Shown: in pieces, positions 15,825 through 24,287 of the stretch | Layout: every line of letters starts with the position of its first letter | Position numbering within the stretch: position 1 is the stretch's first letter | Assembly: GCA_002358835.1 (NCBI GenBank) | Contig: DEPP01000103.1 | Location: 4,400 to 33,566 of the forward strand | Direction: 5' to 3' | Source: Bacteroidales bacterium UBA3389 | Lineage (GTDB): Bacteria > Bacteroidota > Bacteroidia > Bacteroidales > P3 | DNA length: 29,167 nucleotides | Position numbers and translations under genes: made by a program | The notes under the pieces: model-generated | Told to the model about the DNA's origin: nothing | What the model saw: the letters and a program-made list of their open reading frames with translations, nothing else | Databases searched by the model: none

Positions 15825-15898
15825 AAACGCCGTTTTAATTTTCTGAAACGAAGATTCAATTTTTTCTTTCTTCGTTTTAATTTCACGAAACGGCGTTT
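15825..15898 (-). repeat. Inverted repeat downstream of pstB
   Basis: AAACGCCGTTT (15825-15835) is the exact complement of AAACGGCGTTT (15888-15898), and AAACGAAG (15846-15853) of CTTCGTTT (15870-15877). The 10-nt internal loops are symmetric in length. It could end transcription from the phosphate operon, but there is no T run directly after it. Its sequence belongs to the dispersed GTTTyAATTT...GAAAC repeat type of this window. Confidence 0.65.
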
Positions 15899-15924
15899 GG
15901 CTGAATGCAATGTAAAACTAAGTT

Positions 15925-16692
15925 CTACCCCATTCTACCTGTGAGATATTCTTTGGTTCTTTCGTCTTTTGGAGTTGAGAACATTGTTTCGGTAAGGTCG
16001 TATTCAACCAATTCTCCCAAATACATAAACATTGAACGTTTAGATATACGTTTGGCTTGTCCCATATTGTGGGTTACTATCAAGATTGTTACTTCTTTTT
16101 GCAGCTCTGTGAGTAATTCTTCTATGTGTTTTGTTGCAATGGGGTCAAGTGCTGAGGTTGGCTCGTCCATAAGCAAGACATCGGGTTTAAGGGCTAAGGC
16201 TCTTGCAATGCAAAGGCGTTGTTGTTGTCCACCGGAAAGGAAAGTGCCTTTTTTGTTTAACACATCTTTCACCTCGTCCCAAAGCGATACACTTTTAAGG
16301 GTATTTTCCACTATTTCCTCTCTTTGATATTTATCCAAACGTAATCCGTTCAGTGTGAAACCTGCAAGTACGTTTTCTTGAATACTCATTGTCGGAAAAG
16401 GTGTCGGACGTTGGAATACCATTCCTATGCGACGTCTAACCTCAATTGGGTTCATCGACAAGATGTTTTTCTCATTCAAAAGTATCTCTCCCTCGACTTT
16501 TATGTTCGGATATAATTCGTGCATCAAGTTTACGGCTCTTAACAAACTGCTCTTGCCACAGCCGGAAGGTCCCATAATTGCTGTAATGCTGTTTTTCTCA
16601 ATCTCTGCCGAAACATATTTCACCGCCATTGTGTTTTTGGTGTATGAAACGCAGGTTTTATTAAACTCCAATATTGATTCTATCGATTCCAT
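15925..16692 (-). CDS. pstB: Phosphate ABC transporter ATP-binding protein
   Basis: PstB drives high-affinity phosphate uptake by the PstSCAB transporter at the inner membrane. The 255 residues fit the family. Walker A is GPSGCGKS at residues 41-48, followed by LLRAVNLMHELYP typical of PstB. The Q-loop is VFQRPTPFP, the ABC signature LSGGQQQRLCIARAL, and Walker B VLLMDEPTSALDP; the switch His is in THNMGQAKRIS. The start overlaps the pstA end by 13 nt. It is the last gene of the operon: phoU, often next, is absent. Confidence 0.97.
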   Translation of the reverse strand: MESIESILEFNKTCVSYTKNTMAVKYVSAEIEKNSITAIMGPSGCGKSSLLRAVNLMHELYPNIKVEGEILLNEKNILSMNPIEVRRRIGMVFQRPTPFPTMSIQENVLAGFTLNGLRLDKYQREEIVENTLKSVSLWDEVKDVLNKKGTFLSGGQQQRLCIARALALKPDVLLMDEPTSALDPIATKHIEELLTELQKEVTILIVTHNMGQAKRISKRSMFMYLGELVEYDLTETMFSTPKDERTKEYLTGRMG

Positions 16693-17549
16693 TTTCTTGC
16701 TAAATATTTAGATAAAAGATTAAGTATAAGAACAAAAGATAGTAAGAATAGGGATGCTCCCCATATCAATTCCTGTTGGTAAGGGTCGTTGAAAAACTCC
16801 CATATCAAAAGGGGTACTGCCGAAATCGGTTTATCTATCGACCATCTTATGAAAGAACAACCAAGTGCGGTAAACATCAAAGGTGCGGTCTCTCCTATCA
16901 CTCTTGATATTGCCAGAAGGATTCCTGTGAATATTCCTCCAAATGCCGAGGGTAGTTGAACTTTCAGCATAACTCTTGCTTTGTTTGCTCCCAAGGCCAA
17001 GCCTGCTTCTTTGAGTGAGGAAGGTAATATTCGTAAGGTTTCTTCGGTTGAACGAATTATCAAAGGTAACATCATAATACATAATGCTACACTGCCGGCT
17101 ATTGCGGAGTATCCTTTCATTGGAACTACTATCCAAATGTATGTAATGATTCCTATTATGACCGACGGTGTTCCTTGCAAAAGGTCTGTCAAGTAACTAA
17201 CAAATTGTGCAAAGCGTTTCTTGTTATTTTCCGCTATATAGGCTCCGCAAAGTATTCCCAAAGGAATTGCAACTGCTGAGGCCATAAAAAGGATTATCAG
17301 TGTGCCTATTATTCCATTTGCTATGCCTCCCGGAATAGGTTGTCCTTCGTTTACTGCTTTCATGGCTTTGTATGCAGTTGGTGTTGGTTCGGTAAAGAAT
17401 GTCCATGTGAATTGTTCGTAACCTCTGATAAACACTTCTCCCAATATGGCTATCAAAGGTATTGCTGTCAGTGCCGATAGGATACACACTCCCCAGAATA
17501 GAGAACGGTCTTTCAGAATTCTTTGTTTTGTATTAAAGTTTGATTTCAT
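16680..17549 (-). CDS. pstA: Phosphate ABC transporter permease PstA
   Basis: PstA forms half of the membrane channel of the phosphate transporter. The 289-residue protein has about six hydrophobic helices and the permease coupling region EAGLALGANKARVMLKVQLPSA, followed by SRVIGETAPLMFTALG, which is characteristic of PstA. It begins 12 nt after the pstC stop and overlaps pstB by 13 nt, so all are translated from one message. Confidence 0.95.
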   Translation of the reverse strand: MKSNFNTKQRILKDRSLFWGVCILSALTAIPLIAILGEVFIRGYEQFTWTFFTEPTPTAYKAMKAVNEGQPIPGGIANGIIGTLIILFMASAVAIPLGILCGAYIAENNKKRFAQFVSYLTDLLQGTPSVIIGIITYIWIVVPMKGYSAIAGSVALCIMMLPLIIRSTEETLRILPSSLKEAGLALGANKARVMLKVQLPSAFGGIFTGILLAISRVIGETAPLMFTALGCSFIRWSIDKPISAVPLLIWEFFNDPYQQELIWGASLFLLSFVLILNLLSKYLARKWNR

Positions 17550-17561
17550 CTTTATCGCAAT

Positions 17562-18416
17562 TTATATTCTCGAGTGTTTAATCATTATTTTGCCTATCAT
17601 GTTTATGGTAGCCGTAATCAAAAAGAGTATCAATCCGATTGCTATCAGAGAGGATAAACGCAAGCCGTCTGCTTCTCCAAATTGGTTCGCAATGATTGAG
17701 GCCATTGAATTTCCTGTAGAGGTTATTGAATCCGGTATTGCATTTGTATTTCCAATCAACATTGTTACAGTCATGGTTTCTCCCAATGCTCTTCCGATTG
17801 CCAAAATGTAAGATGAGAAGATTCCCGATCCGGCTACGGGGAATATAACCTTGCGAACAACCTCTGCTCTTGTTGAACCAAGGCTGTATGCACTTTCTTT
17901 CAAATCATTTGGAACCATTTTGATAAATTCTGCACTCAAAGAGGCTGCATAGGGTACTATCATAATTGCCAATACCAAAGATGCGGTTAAAATACTTGAA
18001 CCTTGTGGAGATATATTCAATGCCATAATGATTGGTCTTAGGGTAAAGAATCCCCATAGTCCGTATATGATTGAGGGAATTCCTGCAAGCAAATCGACAA
18101 TGGTACTCAAAATGCTTGCAATCTTTGTTCCTTTGAAGTATTCTCCGGTAAATAATGCCACCGGCAAAGAAAAGGGTATGCAAAACAACAATGCCAAAAG
18201 GGTTGTCATCAAAGTGCCGGTGATAAATGGCATTGCTCCGTATTGCTCGTTACCCTCTGTATAACTCCACTCGGAAGAGGTTAGAAATTTGAAGAATCCG
18301 AAATGTTCAAAAGCTTGATAAGCATCGGTAACAAGAGCATAAACAATACCGCCGCAAATAAGCGGTATCATTAATGCCGTTAGAAACAAAATCGTTTTGA
18401 AAATCTTATCACTCAT
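17562..18416 (-). CDS. pstC: Phosphate ABC transporter permease PstC
   Basis: PstC is the partner permease of PstA. The 284 residues contain a first helix at about 8-30, the Pst-type periplasmic segment around FLTSSEWSYTEGNEQYGAMPFITGTL, further helices, and the coupling region ESAYSLGSTRAEVVRKVIFPVAGSG followed by GRALGETMTVTMLIGNT. The gene starts 12 nt after the pstS stop and ends 12 nt before pstA. Confidence 0.95.
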   Translation of the reverse strand: MSDKIFKTILFLTALMIPLICGGIVYALVTDAYQAFEHFGFFKFLTSSEWSYTEGNEQYGAMPFITGTLMTTLLALLFCIPFSLPVALFTGEYFKGTKIASILSTIVDLLAGIPSIIYGLWGFFTLRPIIMALNISPQGSSILTASLVLAIMIVPYAASLSAEFIKMVPNDLKESAYSLGSTRAEVVRKVIFPVAGSGIFSSYILAIGRALGETMTVTMLIGNTNAIPDSITSTGNSMASIIANQFGEADGLRLSSLIAIGLILFLITATINMIGKIMIKHSRI

Positions 18417-18428
18417 AGCTTTGAATTA

Positions 18429-19490
18429 TTATTTCTTTATTTGTACTCCGTCGTATGTAATTTGCTTAAGATTGTTTTGACATTGCTCTATAAGTTTTTC
18501 CGGCAATGGTGCATAGTGTACATCTTTTGCTATGGCTTGAGTCTCTGAGGATAGAATGTATTCCAACAAATTCACTGTTGTTTCCGCTTGAAGTTTATCT
18601 CGTTTGGAGTAGTTTTGTTCTTTATAAACCAAAATCCAAGTGAAACAACTGATTGGATAAGCTCCTTTTGCATCGGAATTTGTTATACTGCATCTTGTAT
18701 CTTGTGGTATTTCTCCCGATGCTGCTTTTGAAATGCTTTCTGTTGAAGGTAGGATTATTTCGCCTTGAAGATTTTTAATGCCGGCGTATGGTATTTTTTG
18801 TGCAAAGGCATATTCTGATCCTATATAACCGATTGTGTTTGCTGTGTTTGATATTACCCCTGCTACACCTGTGTTTCCTTTTGCTGCAAGTCCGATTGGG
18901 AAATTAACCGATTTGCCTCGTCCGTATTTAGTTTCCCATTCTTTACTTACTTTTGTAAGATAGTCTGTGAAAACAAAGGTTGTACCTGAGCCGTCGGAAC
19001 GATAGACAGGTATGATTTCAACATCCGGAAGTGATGCTTGGGGGTTTAATTCTTTTATCTTTGCATCGTTCCACTTCCTTATGTTTCCTGCAAATATATC
19101 TGCAATCACTTCTGATGAAAGATTAAGGTTTTCAACTCCCTTTAGGTTATAAGCCAACACTACTGCTCCCATACAGGTTGGAATATGGATTACTTCAGGC
19201 ATTGTTTTGATTTCTTCATCTGTCAAAAAGGCATCGCTTGCCGCAAAGTCCACCACTCCGTCTTTAAGGTTTCTGATTCCGCCTCCGGAACCGATTGCTC
19301 CGTAAGAGGTAATTGTTTTATTTTTTGTAGCATATTTTTCAAATACTACATTGTAAAAAGGTAGTGGAAAGGTAGCTCCTGCTCCTGATAGTTCGTCTGA
19401 CAATTGAGAACTTTGATTTGATTTGTTTCCACATGAGATTGCAAATAATGCAAGACATGCGACAATCATTGCGAATAAATTCTGTTTCAT
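18429..19490 (-). CDS. pstS: Phosphate-binding lipoprotein PstS
   Basis: PstS captures phosphate in the periplasm and hands it to PstCA. The 353-residue product carries a lipoprotein signal with lipobox FAISC (Cys20), so it is membrane-tethered. Ligand-binding segments are clear: SGAGATFPLPFY, YGAIGSGGGIRNL, DFAASDAFL and YRSDGSGTTFVFTDYL, all typical of PstS. It follows the porin gene by 31 nt and precedes pstC by 12 nt. Confidence 0.97.
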   Translation of the reverse strand: MKQNLFAMIVACLALFAISCGNKSNQSSQLSDELSGAGATFPLPFYNVVFEKYATKNKTITSYGAIGSGGGIRNLKDGVVDFAASDAFLTDEEIKTMPEVIHIPTCMGAVVLAYNLKGVENLNLSSEVIADIFAGNIRKWNDAKIKELNPQASLPDVEIIPVYRSDGSGTTFVFTDYLTKVSKEWETKYGRGKSVNFPIGLAAKGNTGVAGVISNTANTIGYIGSEYAFAQKIPYAGIKNLQGEIILPSTESISKAASGEIPQDTRCSITNSDAKGAYPISCFTWILVYKEQNYSKRDKLQAETTVNLLEYILSSETQAIAKDVHYAPLPEKLIEQCQNNLKQITYDGVQIKK

Positions 19491-19521
19491 ATTTTTGTTA
19501 TTTTTAAGATGTTTTAATTAC

Positions 19522-20490
19522 TTAAAGCCCAATACTGCAATTGATATAAGCCGAATAGTTGTTTGGCATATCTGCGGCTTTCGGCATACCGAGACGGAAG
19601 TTTGGAGAGAGTTTTATGTGTTTACCCAAAGTAAAATCGGCTCCCACTATTGCGGCCGATTCATCTTTTGAGTACCAAGAGTCAATTGAACTTAGTTCAT
19701 CGTAACGTGCGAACAGATTAACTTTTTCAGACAAGAGAATTGTCATATACATCGACAAACCCGATTGATCATAAGAAGATGTTTTTAGGGAGTTGATTTT
19801 ATGGTTGTACTCTGCCCCTATCGAGAAATTCTTTGCTTTATATCCGATAAATGTTGCAAGGTTTACTACATCTTCACCATTGTTTCCGTTCCCTTGATTC
19901 AGACCTCCGTATAATCTTAGTTGTAATCCCTCAATTGGTGTGAGGGTTGCTCCTAATCCGTAGTTGAATCCGCTATTGCTTTGTATCTTTTTGTATCCCT
20001 CACCATTTACAACAATTAAATCCATCGCTAACCAATCGGTTGGATTGTAATAAGCGGATAATCCTAAGTCGGCACTGCTTCCAAATTTATATCTGTCTTG
20101 GAATGATTTCATAACATATCTATGTCCCCAAAACTTCTCTTGAAAATTGAATTGTGTTGTTGAAATCATACCTCCTTTGAATGTGAAGTTGCCTTTTTTC
20201 CATGCGATTTCCGCTTTCTTTACATAAGCGACATAGTGCATATCTCCAATGTCTGAAGATTTACCTATATCCATAACGGCTTGCATAGATAGGGATTCGC
20301 TTAGTTTTCCTTCGTATCCAAGATAAGTTCTCTCTAATTCAAATGCTGTATTGTCGGCATTTTCTCCAAAACTTGTATTGAAATTTCCAAATACCTGAAC
20401 AACAGGTTTTCCTTTCGGCTCTGTGGATTGAGCTTGCATTGATACACCGATAAGACTTGATGCGATAATGCTTAATAAGATTTTTTTCAT
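19522..20490 (-). CDS. Outer-membrane porin, phosphate-selective OprO/OprP-like
   Basis: I chose the ATG at 20490 (322 residues), which gives a clean signal peptide MKKILLSIIASSLIGVSMQAQ. The frame is open 27 codons further upstream, but that part overlaps the promoter. The mature protein has alternating beta strands with many aromatic and Gly residues (for example TFKGGMISTTQFNFQEKFWGHRY and KFGSSADLGLSAYYNPTDW), as in a 16-strand porin. Its place as first gene of the pst operon supports a role in bringing phosphate across the outer membrane. Selectivity for phosphate is inferred from that context and from resemblance to the porin O/P family. Confidence 0.82.
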   Translation of the reverse strand: MKKILLSIIASSLIGVSMQAQSTEPKGKPVVQVFGNFNTSFGENADNTAFELERTYLGYEGKLSESLSMQAVMDIGKSSDIGDMHYVAYVKKAEIAWKKGNFTFKGGMISTTQFNFQEKFWGHRYVMKSFQDRYKFGSSADLGLSAYYNPTDWLAMDLIVVNGEGYKKIQSNSGFNYGLGATLTPIEGLQLRLYGGLNQGNGNNGEDVVNLATFIGYKAKNFSIGAEYNHKINSLKTSSYDQSGLSMYMTILLSEKVNLFARYDELSSIDSWYSKDESAAIVGADFTLGKHIKLSPNFRLGMPKAADMPNNYSAYINCSIGL

Positions 20491-20534
20491 AGTAATATTT
20501 ATGTTTTTGTTGTTAATATCTGTTTTTTTACGAT

Positions 20535-20543
20535 GCAAAATTA
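20535..20543 (-). promoter_or_regulatory. Promoter -7 element of the porin-pst operon
   Basis: On the minus strand TAATTTTGC is a good -7 element 44 nt before the porin ATG. There is no -33 TTG at normal spacing, as expected for an activator-dependent promoter. TTACA occurs at 20541-20545, 20555-20559 and 20602-20606; these could belong to a PhoB-type operator, but this is speculative. Confidence 0.5.
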
Positions 20544-20654
20544 CACTCAAAAGATTACAATTTTGTTTCAAAAAAATTAGATTTGTGTTAAATATTTATT
20601 GTTACAATTTCATTAAATATTTGTTCTGCTTTCTTTTTGTATGATTTTTCTCAT

Positions 20655-20663
20655 TACTTTTGC
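20655..20663 (+). promoter_or_regulatory. Promoter -7 element of the phoB-phoR pair
   Basis: TACTTTTGC fits TAnnTTTGC and lies 21 nt before the response-regulator ATG. The -33 region is poor: TTTG at 20636-20639 is only 15 nt away. Confidence 0.5.
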
Positions 20664-20684
20664 AGCAAAAATAAGATAAATTTA

Positions 20685-21371
20685 ATGAATAGTGAACGTA
20701 TTTTAATTCTAGATGATGAGGAAACTTTGTGTGAGGTGTTGAAACTAAATCTTGAGAATGAGGGGTATGATGTGGATACAGCTTTTTGTGCAGAGCAAGC
20801 AATCAAATTCGATCTAAAAAAATATTCTCTTATATTGCTTGATATAATGATGGGGGAAATGAGTGGTATTCGGTTTGCAAAGATTCTTAAGTCAAATGTT
20901 GAAACAGCCCACATACCTATCATATTTTGCACTGCAAGGGATTCGGAAGACGATATGATAATGGGCTTGAATCTTGGTGCAGACGATTATATTACCAAGC
21001 CATATACGGTTCGCAATGTCATTGCAAGGGTGAAAAGTGTTTTGAGAAGAACATCAAGAGTTAAGATATCAGAAAATACAAGTAAGCTATCTGTTGAGGG
21101 ACTTCAACTCGATTTGGAGTTCAAACGCTGTATTGTTGATGGAAATGAAGTAAAATTAACAAAAAAAGAGTTTGAACTTTTGGCATATCTTATAGAGCAT
21201 AGAGGGAAAATATGTTCTCGTGAACAAATTCTAAACAGGGTTTGGAGCGAAGAGGTGGTTGTTTTGGACAGAACGATAGATGTAAATATTACTCGCCTGC
21301 GTTCTAAAATTGGTAGTTATGGTTCTTATATAATAACACGTTCTGGCTTTGGTTATGGTTTCAAAGATTAA
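20685..21371 (+). CDS. PhoB-like response regulator (OmpR family)
   Basis: The 228-residue protein (ATG at 20685; a longer frame upstream overlaps the promoter) has a receiver domain at residues 4-120. It shows the acidic pair Asp10-Asp11, phosphoacceptor Asp53 in LILLDIMMGEMSG, the CTARD switch and the TKPY Lys. A winged-helix domain follows at about 130-228 with LTKKEFELLAYLIEHRGKICSREQIL and VDRTIDVNITRLRSKIG-like spacing. It faces the porin-pst operon across a 194-nt shared upstream region. I infer that it is the PhoB-type activator of that operon; the sequence alone does not tell PhoB from other OmpR-family members. Confidence 0.88.
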   Translation: MNSERILILDDEETLCEVLKLNLENEGYDVDTAFCAEQAIKFDLKKYSLILLDIMMGEMSGIRFAKILKSNVETAHIPIIFCTARDSEDDMIMGLNLGADDYITKPYTVRNVIARVKSVLRRTSRVKISENTSKLSVEGLQLDLEFKRCIVDGNEVKLTKKEFELLAYLIEHRGKICSREQILNRVWSEEVVVLDRTIDVNITRLRSKIGSYGSYIITRSGFGYGFKD

Positions 21372-22806
21372 ATTGTCTTATCACAGAAGATTATTCTTAA
21401 TATTGATTGCTTTCACTTGGACTATAATAGTCTGTTTTATTGTCTTTCAATATTTGAGGGAAAAGCAATTCAAGTCTGAATTTATCAACGAAAGATTGCA
21501 GAATTACAACATAGAATTGTTGGAAAGTTTAGATGCAACTCAAGCAATAGAACTTAAAATCGATACAAACAAAACTCCATTTGAAAATATCCGTATATCT
21601 GTTATCTCTTTCTCTGGAAAGGTTCTCTATGACAATCTCCTACCCTATGAAAGTCTTGAAAATCATGAAAAACGTCCGGAGATAATTTCGGCTAATCGAA
21701 ATGGGAAAGGTTATCATATTGCAAGACAATCCGAAAGCGATGGTAAAGAGTATTTCTATTCTGCAACCAAAGGTAAAAACATTATAATTCGTACCGCCGT
21801 TCCTTATTCCAATGCCTTGATAGAATCATTGAAAGCAGACCTTTCGTTTCTTTGGGTAATGATTGTTGTGGGTATTGTAATGAGTGTTGTTGCTTATTTT
21901 ATAACTCATCGTTTGGGTAAGACTATTGAAAGATTAAATCTCTTTGCCGAAAAAGCTGAAAAAGGAGAACCTTTTGATAATGAAAAGCCTTTTCCTAAGG
22001 ATGAATTAGGTTCTATTTCCAATCATATAGTACGACTTTATGCACAATGGCAACAAACAATCAAAGATAGAAATAGAGAATATGAAACAGCAATACGTGA
22101 AGAACAAGAGAAGAATCGGATAAAACGACAACTGACAAATAATATCAATCATGAACTTAAAACACCGGTTGCCTCAATACAAATATGTCTTGAAACGCTT
22201 CTTTCGGGTATGAAACTAAGTGAGGAAAAGCAACAAGAGCTTATTGAACGTTGCTATACCAATAGCGATAGATTGCGTCGTCTATTAAACGATGTGTCTC
22301 TTATAACAAGAATGGAAGATGGCAGTCAGTTGTTTGAATTGGAAGAAATGTCGGTTAATGATATTATAAATGAGGTTGCAGATGAGATGTCAATACAACC
22401 GGAAAACGAAAGAATGAATCTATCGATTGATTTCACTTCTCAAGTCAACATAAACGGAAATCCATCTCTTATTGGATTTATTTTTAGAAATTTAACCGAC
22501 AATGCAATAAGTTATTCCGGTGGTAAGAATATATATATTAAACTTTTAGAAAATACAAAAGAGTATTGCAAAATACGATTCGAAGATGATGGTAAAGGTG
22601 TGGACGAATCACAACTACCACATTTGTTTGAACGATTCTATCGTGTGGATAAAGGACGCTCACGCAAGTTGGGTGGAACCGGACTCGGACTTGCAATTGT
22701 AAAGCATTCTGTATTGTTTCATGGAGGTGCGGTAAGCGTTGTAAATCGTCCCGAGGGTGGATTGCGATTTGACTTTACGTTGAAAAAGAATTCAATAAAT
22801 CGATGA
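21355..22806 (+). CDS. PhoR-like sensor histidine kinase
   Basis: The ATG at 21355 overlaps the regulator gene by 17 nt, so the pair is translationally coupled. The 483-residue protein has membrane helices at about 10-30 and 160-185 with an extracytoplasmic sensor domain of about 130 residues between them, then a HAMP-like linker and coiled coil. The HisKA box is NINHELKTPVASI with His266. The ATPase domain has the N box NLTDNAISYSGG, DDGKGVDES (G1), FERFYRVDKGRS and GGTGLGLAIVKH. The partner and signal are inferred from position: phosphate limitation via the adjacent regulator. In many PhoR systems the signal comes through PstSCAB and PhoU; here phoU is not nearby. Confidence 0.9.
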   Translation: MVSKIKLSYHRRLFLILIAFTWTIIVCFIVFQYLREKQFKSEFINERLQNYNIELLESLDATQAIELKIDTNKTPFENIRISVISFSGKVLYDNLLPYESLENHEKRPEIISANRNGKGYHIARQSESDGKEYFYSATKGKNIIIRTAVPYSNALIESLKADLSFLWVMIVVGIVMSVVAYFITHRLGKTIERLNLFAEKAEKGEPFDNEKPFPKDELGSISNHIVRLYAQWQQTIKDRNREYETAIREEQEKNRIKRQLTNNINHELKTPVASIQICLETLLSGMKLSEEKQQELIERCYTNSDRLRRLLNDVSLITRMEDGSQLFELEEMSVNDIINEVADEMSIQPENERMNLSIDFTSQVNINGNPSLIGFIFRNLTDNAISYSGGKNIYIKLLENTKEYCKIRFEDDGKGVDESQLPHLFERFYRVDKGRSRKLGGTGLGLAIVKHSVLFHGGAVSVVNRPEGGLRFDFTLKKNSINR

Positions 22807-22819
22807 ATATTATCTAAAT

Positions 22820-23212
22820 ATGAATAACGGATTGGAGAGAAAAAGAAAATATTTATTGAAAAAGTTACTTGTCTTATCAGGTTTTATCTTCCTCGGTTTT
22901 GGAATATTGGGAATGTTTCTTCCAATTCTCCCAACAACTCCTTTCTTGCTTTTGACGGCTTATTGTTTTTTGAAAAGCAATAAAGGTTTGTATAACAAAT
23001 TGCTTGCACACAAGGTTCTCGGACCTTATATCACTAATTTCACTAAGTATAAAACCATTTCAAAACGCCATAAGGCTTACATATTATCAACACTTTGGTT
23101 GACAATTGGTTTGTCTATATATTTGGTATCTATTTTGTGGGTACGCTTATTGCTTTTGGCAATTGCCATTGGGGTAAGCATTCACATTCTTAGTTTTAAG
23201 AGTAAGGTTTAA
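22820..23212 (+). CDS. DUF454 (YbaN) family inner-membrane protein
   Basis: This 130-residue protein has two hydrophobic hairpins at about residues 14-50 and 88-126. The family signature is GFGILGMFLPILPTTPFLLLTAYCF followed by a short cytoplasmic part with LGPYITNF and a basic segment. The function of DUF454 proteins is unknown. It begins 13 nt after the sensor-kinase stop and is probably cotranscribed with the two-component pair. It converges on the GT9 gene with a 17-nt gap and no obvious terminator. Confidence 0.88.
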   Translation: MNNGLERKRKYLLKKLLVLSGFIFLGFGILGMFLPILPTTPFLLLTAYCFLKSNKGLYNKLLAHKVLGPYITNFTKYKTISKRHKAYILSTLWLTIGLSIYLVSILWVRLLLLAIAIGVSIHILSFKSKV

Positions 23213-23229
23213 GTATGGTTTTTGCCTTA

Positions 23230-24213
23230 CTACAACCTATCTATAAGTTGTTTGATGTCTATATTGCGAGAACAAGCAAAGCTTCCGTTCTTACATTTCT
23301 TCGCTCCATGCAATCCACATGGTTTACAACTTGGTGTTGGTTGTGCCTCTATTGCAACGGAATTGCTACTCAACGGTCCAAATCCAAAATCTAATGTTGT
23401 CGAACAAAATACCGCTGTAACGGCTGCATCAACCGCCGAACATAAATGCAATGGTGCTGAATCGTTTGTGTAATTCATCTTTGCATCTTTCATCAAGGCT
23501 GCCGATTGTAAAAGACTTAGTTTGCCGGAAAGGTTAAATGTGTTTGCGTGTTTTGTTTTCTTTAATATGTATTCACATAAGCTTTTGTCGGAGGCTGAAC
23601 CTAATAAATAGAGCATTGATTCCTCGGGTATCGAATCGGCTAATTCTATCCATTTGTCCGCCTCTAAGGTTTTGGTTTGCCAAAGTGATGCAGGCGAAAG
23701 TGTGTAATAATTTCCTTGTTTATAGACGCTTGTTTTCGAATAATCTTCTTTAGATGGGTAAAGGCGTGGTTGTGGGGCGGTATTGCACCAATAGCCTTCC
23801 ATTAGTGAGATATTTCTATCTACTTCATGTATTCCTTTTTCTATTTTATGCTCTACTTTGTGGGTAAAGAAACATGAAAGTGGATTTTTGTAGAATCCTA
23901 CTCGCTTTTTGGCTTTTGAAAGTAGCGTTATCAAACCGGCCGAAAAGAATCTTTGAACACAAAAGACTACATCATAGCCTTCCTTGCGTATTTCTTGACA
24001 CAAGACTAATAGCCTTAAATATTTCTTATCTGATTTATCCCATACCCATACGTTATTGATAAATGGATGTGAGTCGAATAGTTTATGGTTAGGCTTTTTT
24101 ACCAATACATCTAACTGTGCTTGGGGAAACTTGTGATGTAACTTCTCTAAAAGCGAGGTTAATAAGATTACATCACCCGTTGATGCCGTTTGAATTACTA
24201 ATATCTTCTCCAT
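23230..24213 (-). CDS. Glycosyltransferase family 9 (heptosyltransferase-like)
   Basis: Family 9 enzymes transfer heptose or a related sugar in lipopolysaccharide core synthesis at the cytoplasmic face of the inner membrane. I chose the ATG at 24213 (327 residues, MEKILVIQTASTGDVILLTSLLEKL), which is the standard GT9 beginning with the GD base-like motif. The nucleotide-sugar side shows LSPASLWQTKTLEADKWIELAD, NLSGKLSLLQSAALMKDAK and NDSAPLHLCSAVDAAVTAVF. The C-terminus has a Cys-rich tail (CKPCGLHGAKKCKNGSFAC) typical of Bacteroidota members. The exact sugar is unknown. The gene follows ilvE but is separated from it by a terminator. Confidence 0.9.
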   Translation of the reverse strand: MEKILVIQTASTGDVILLTSLLEKLHHKFPQAQLDVLVKKPNHKLFDSHPFINNVWVWDKSDKKYLRLLVLCQEIRKEGYDVVFCVQRFFSAGLITLLSKAKKRVGFYKNPLSCFFTHKVEHKIEKGIHEVDRNISLMEGYWCNTAPQPRLYPSKEDYSKTSVYKQGNYYTLSPASLWQTKTLEADKWIELADSIPEESMLYLLGSASDKSLCEYILKKTKHANTFNLSGKLSLLQSAALMKDAKMNYTNDSAPLHLCSAVDAAVTAVFCSTTLDFGFGPLSSNSVAIEAQPTPSCKPCGLHGAKKCKNGSFACSRNIDIKQLIDRL

Positions 24214-24220
24214 AAGCAAA

Positions 24221-24257
24221 CAAAAAGCCGCTCCATCGCATAAGCATTTGGAACGGC
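24221..24257 (-). terminator. Rho-independent terminator of ilvE
   Basis: GCCGCTCCA (24227-24235) pairs with TGGAACGGC (24249-24257) with one mismatch. On the minus strand it is followed by TTTTTG. It lies between ilvE and the GT9 gene. Confidence 0.8.
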
Positions 24258-24287
24258 CTTATTTATTCATAGTTACAAAAACGTAAA

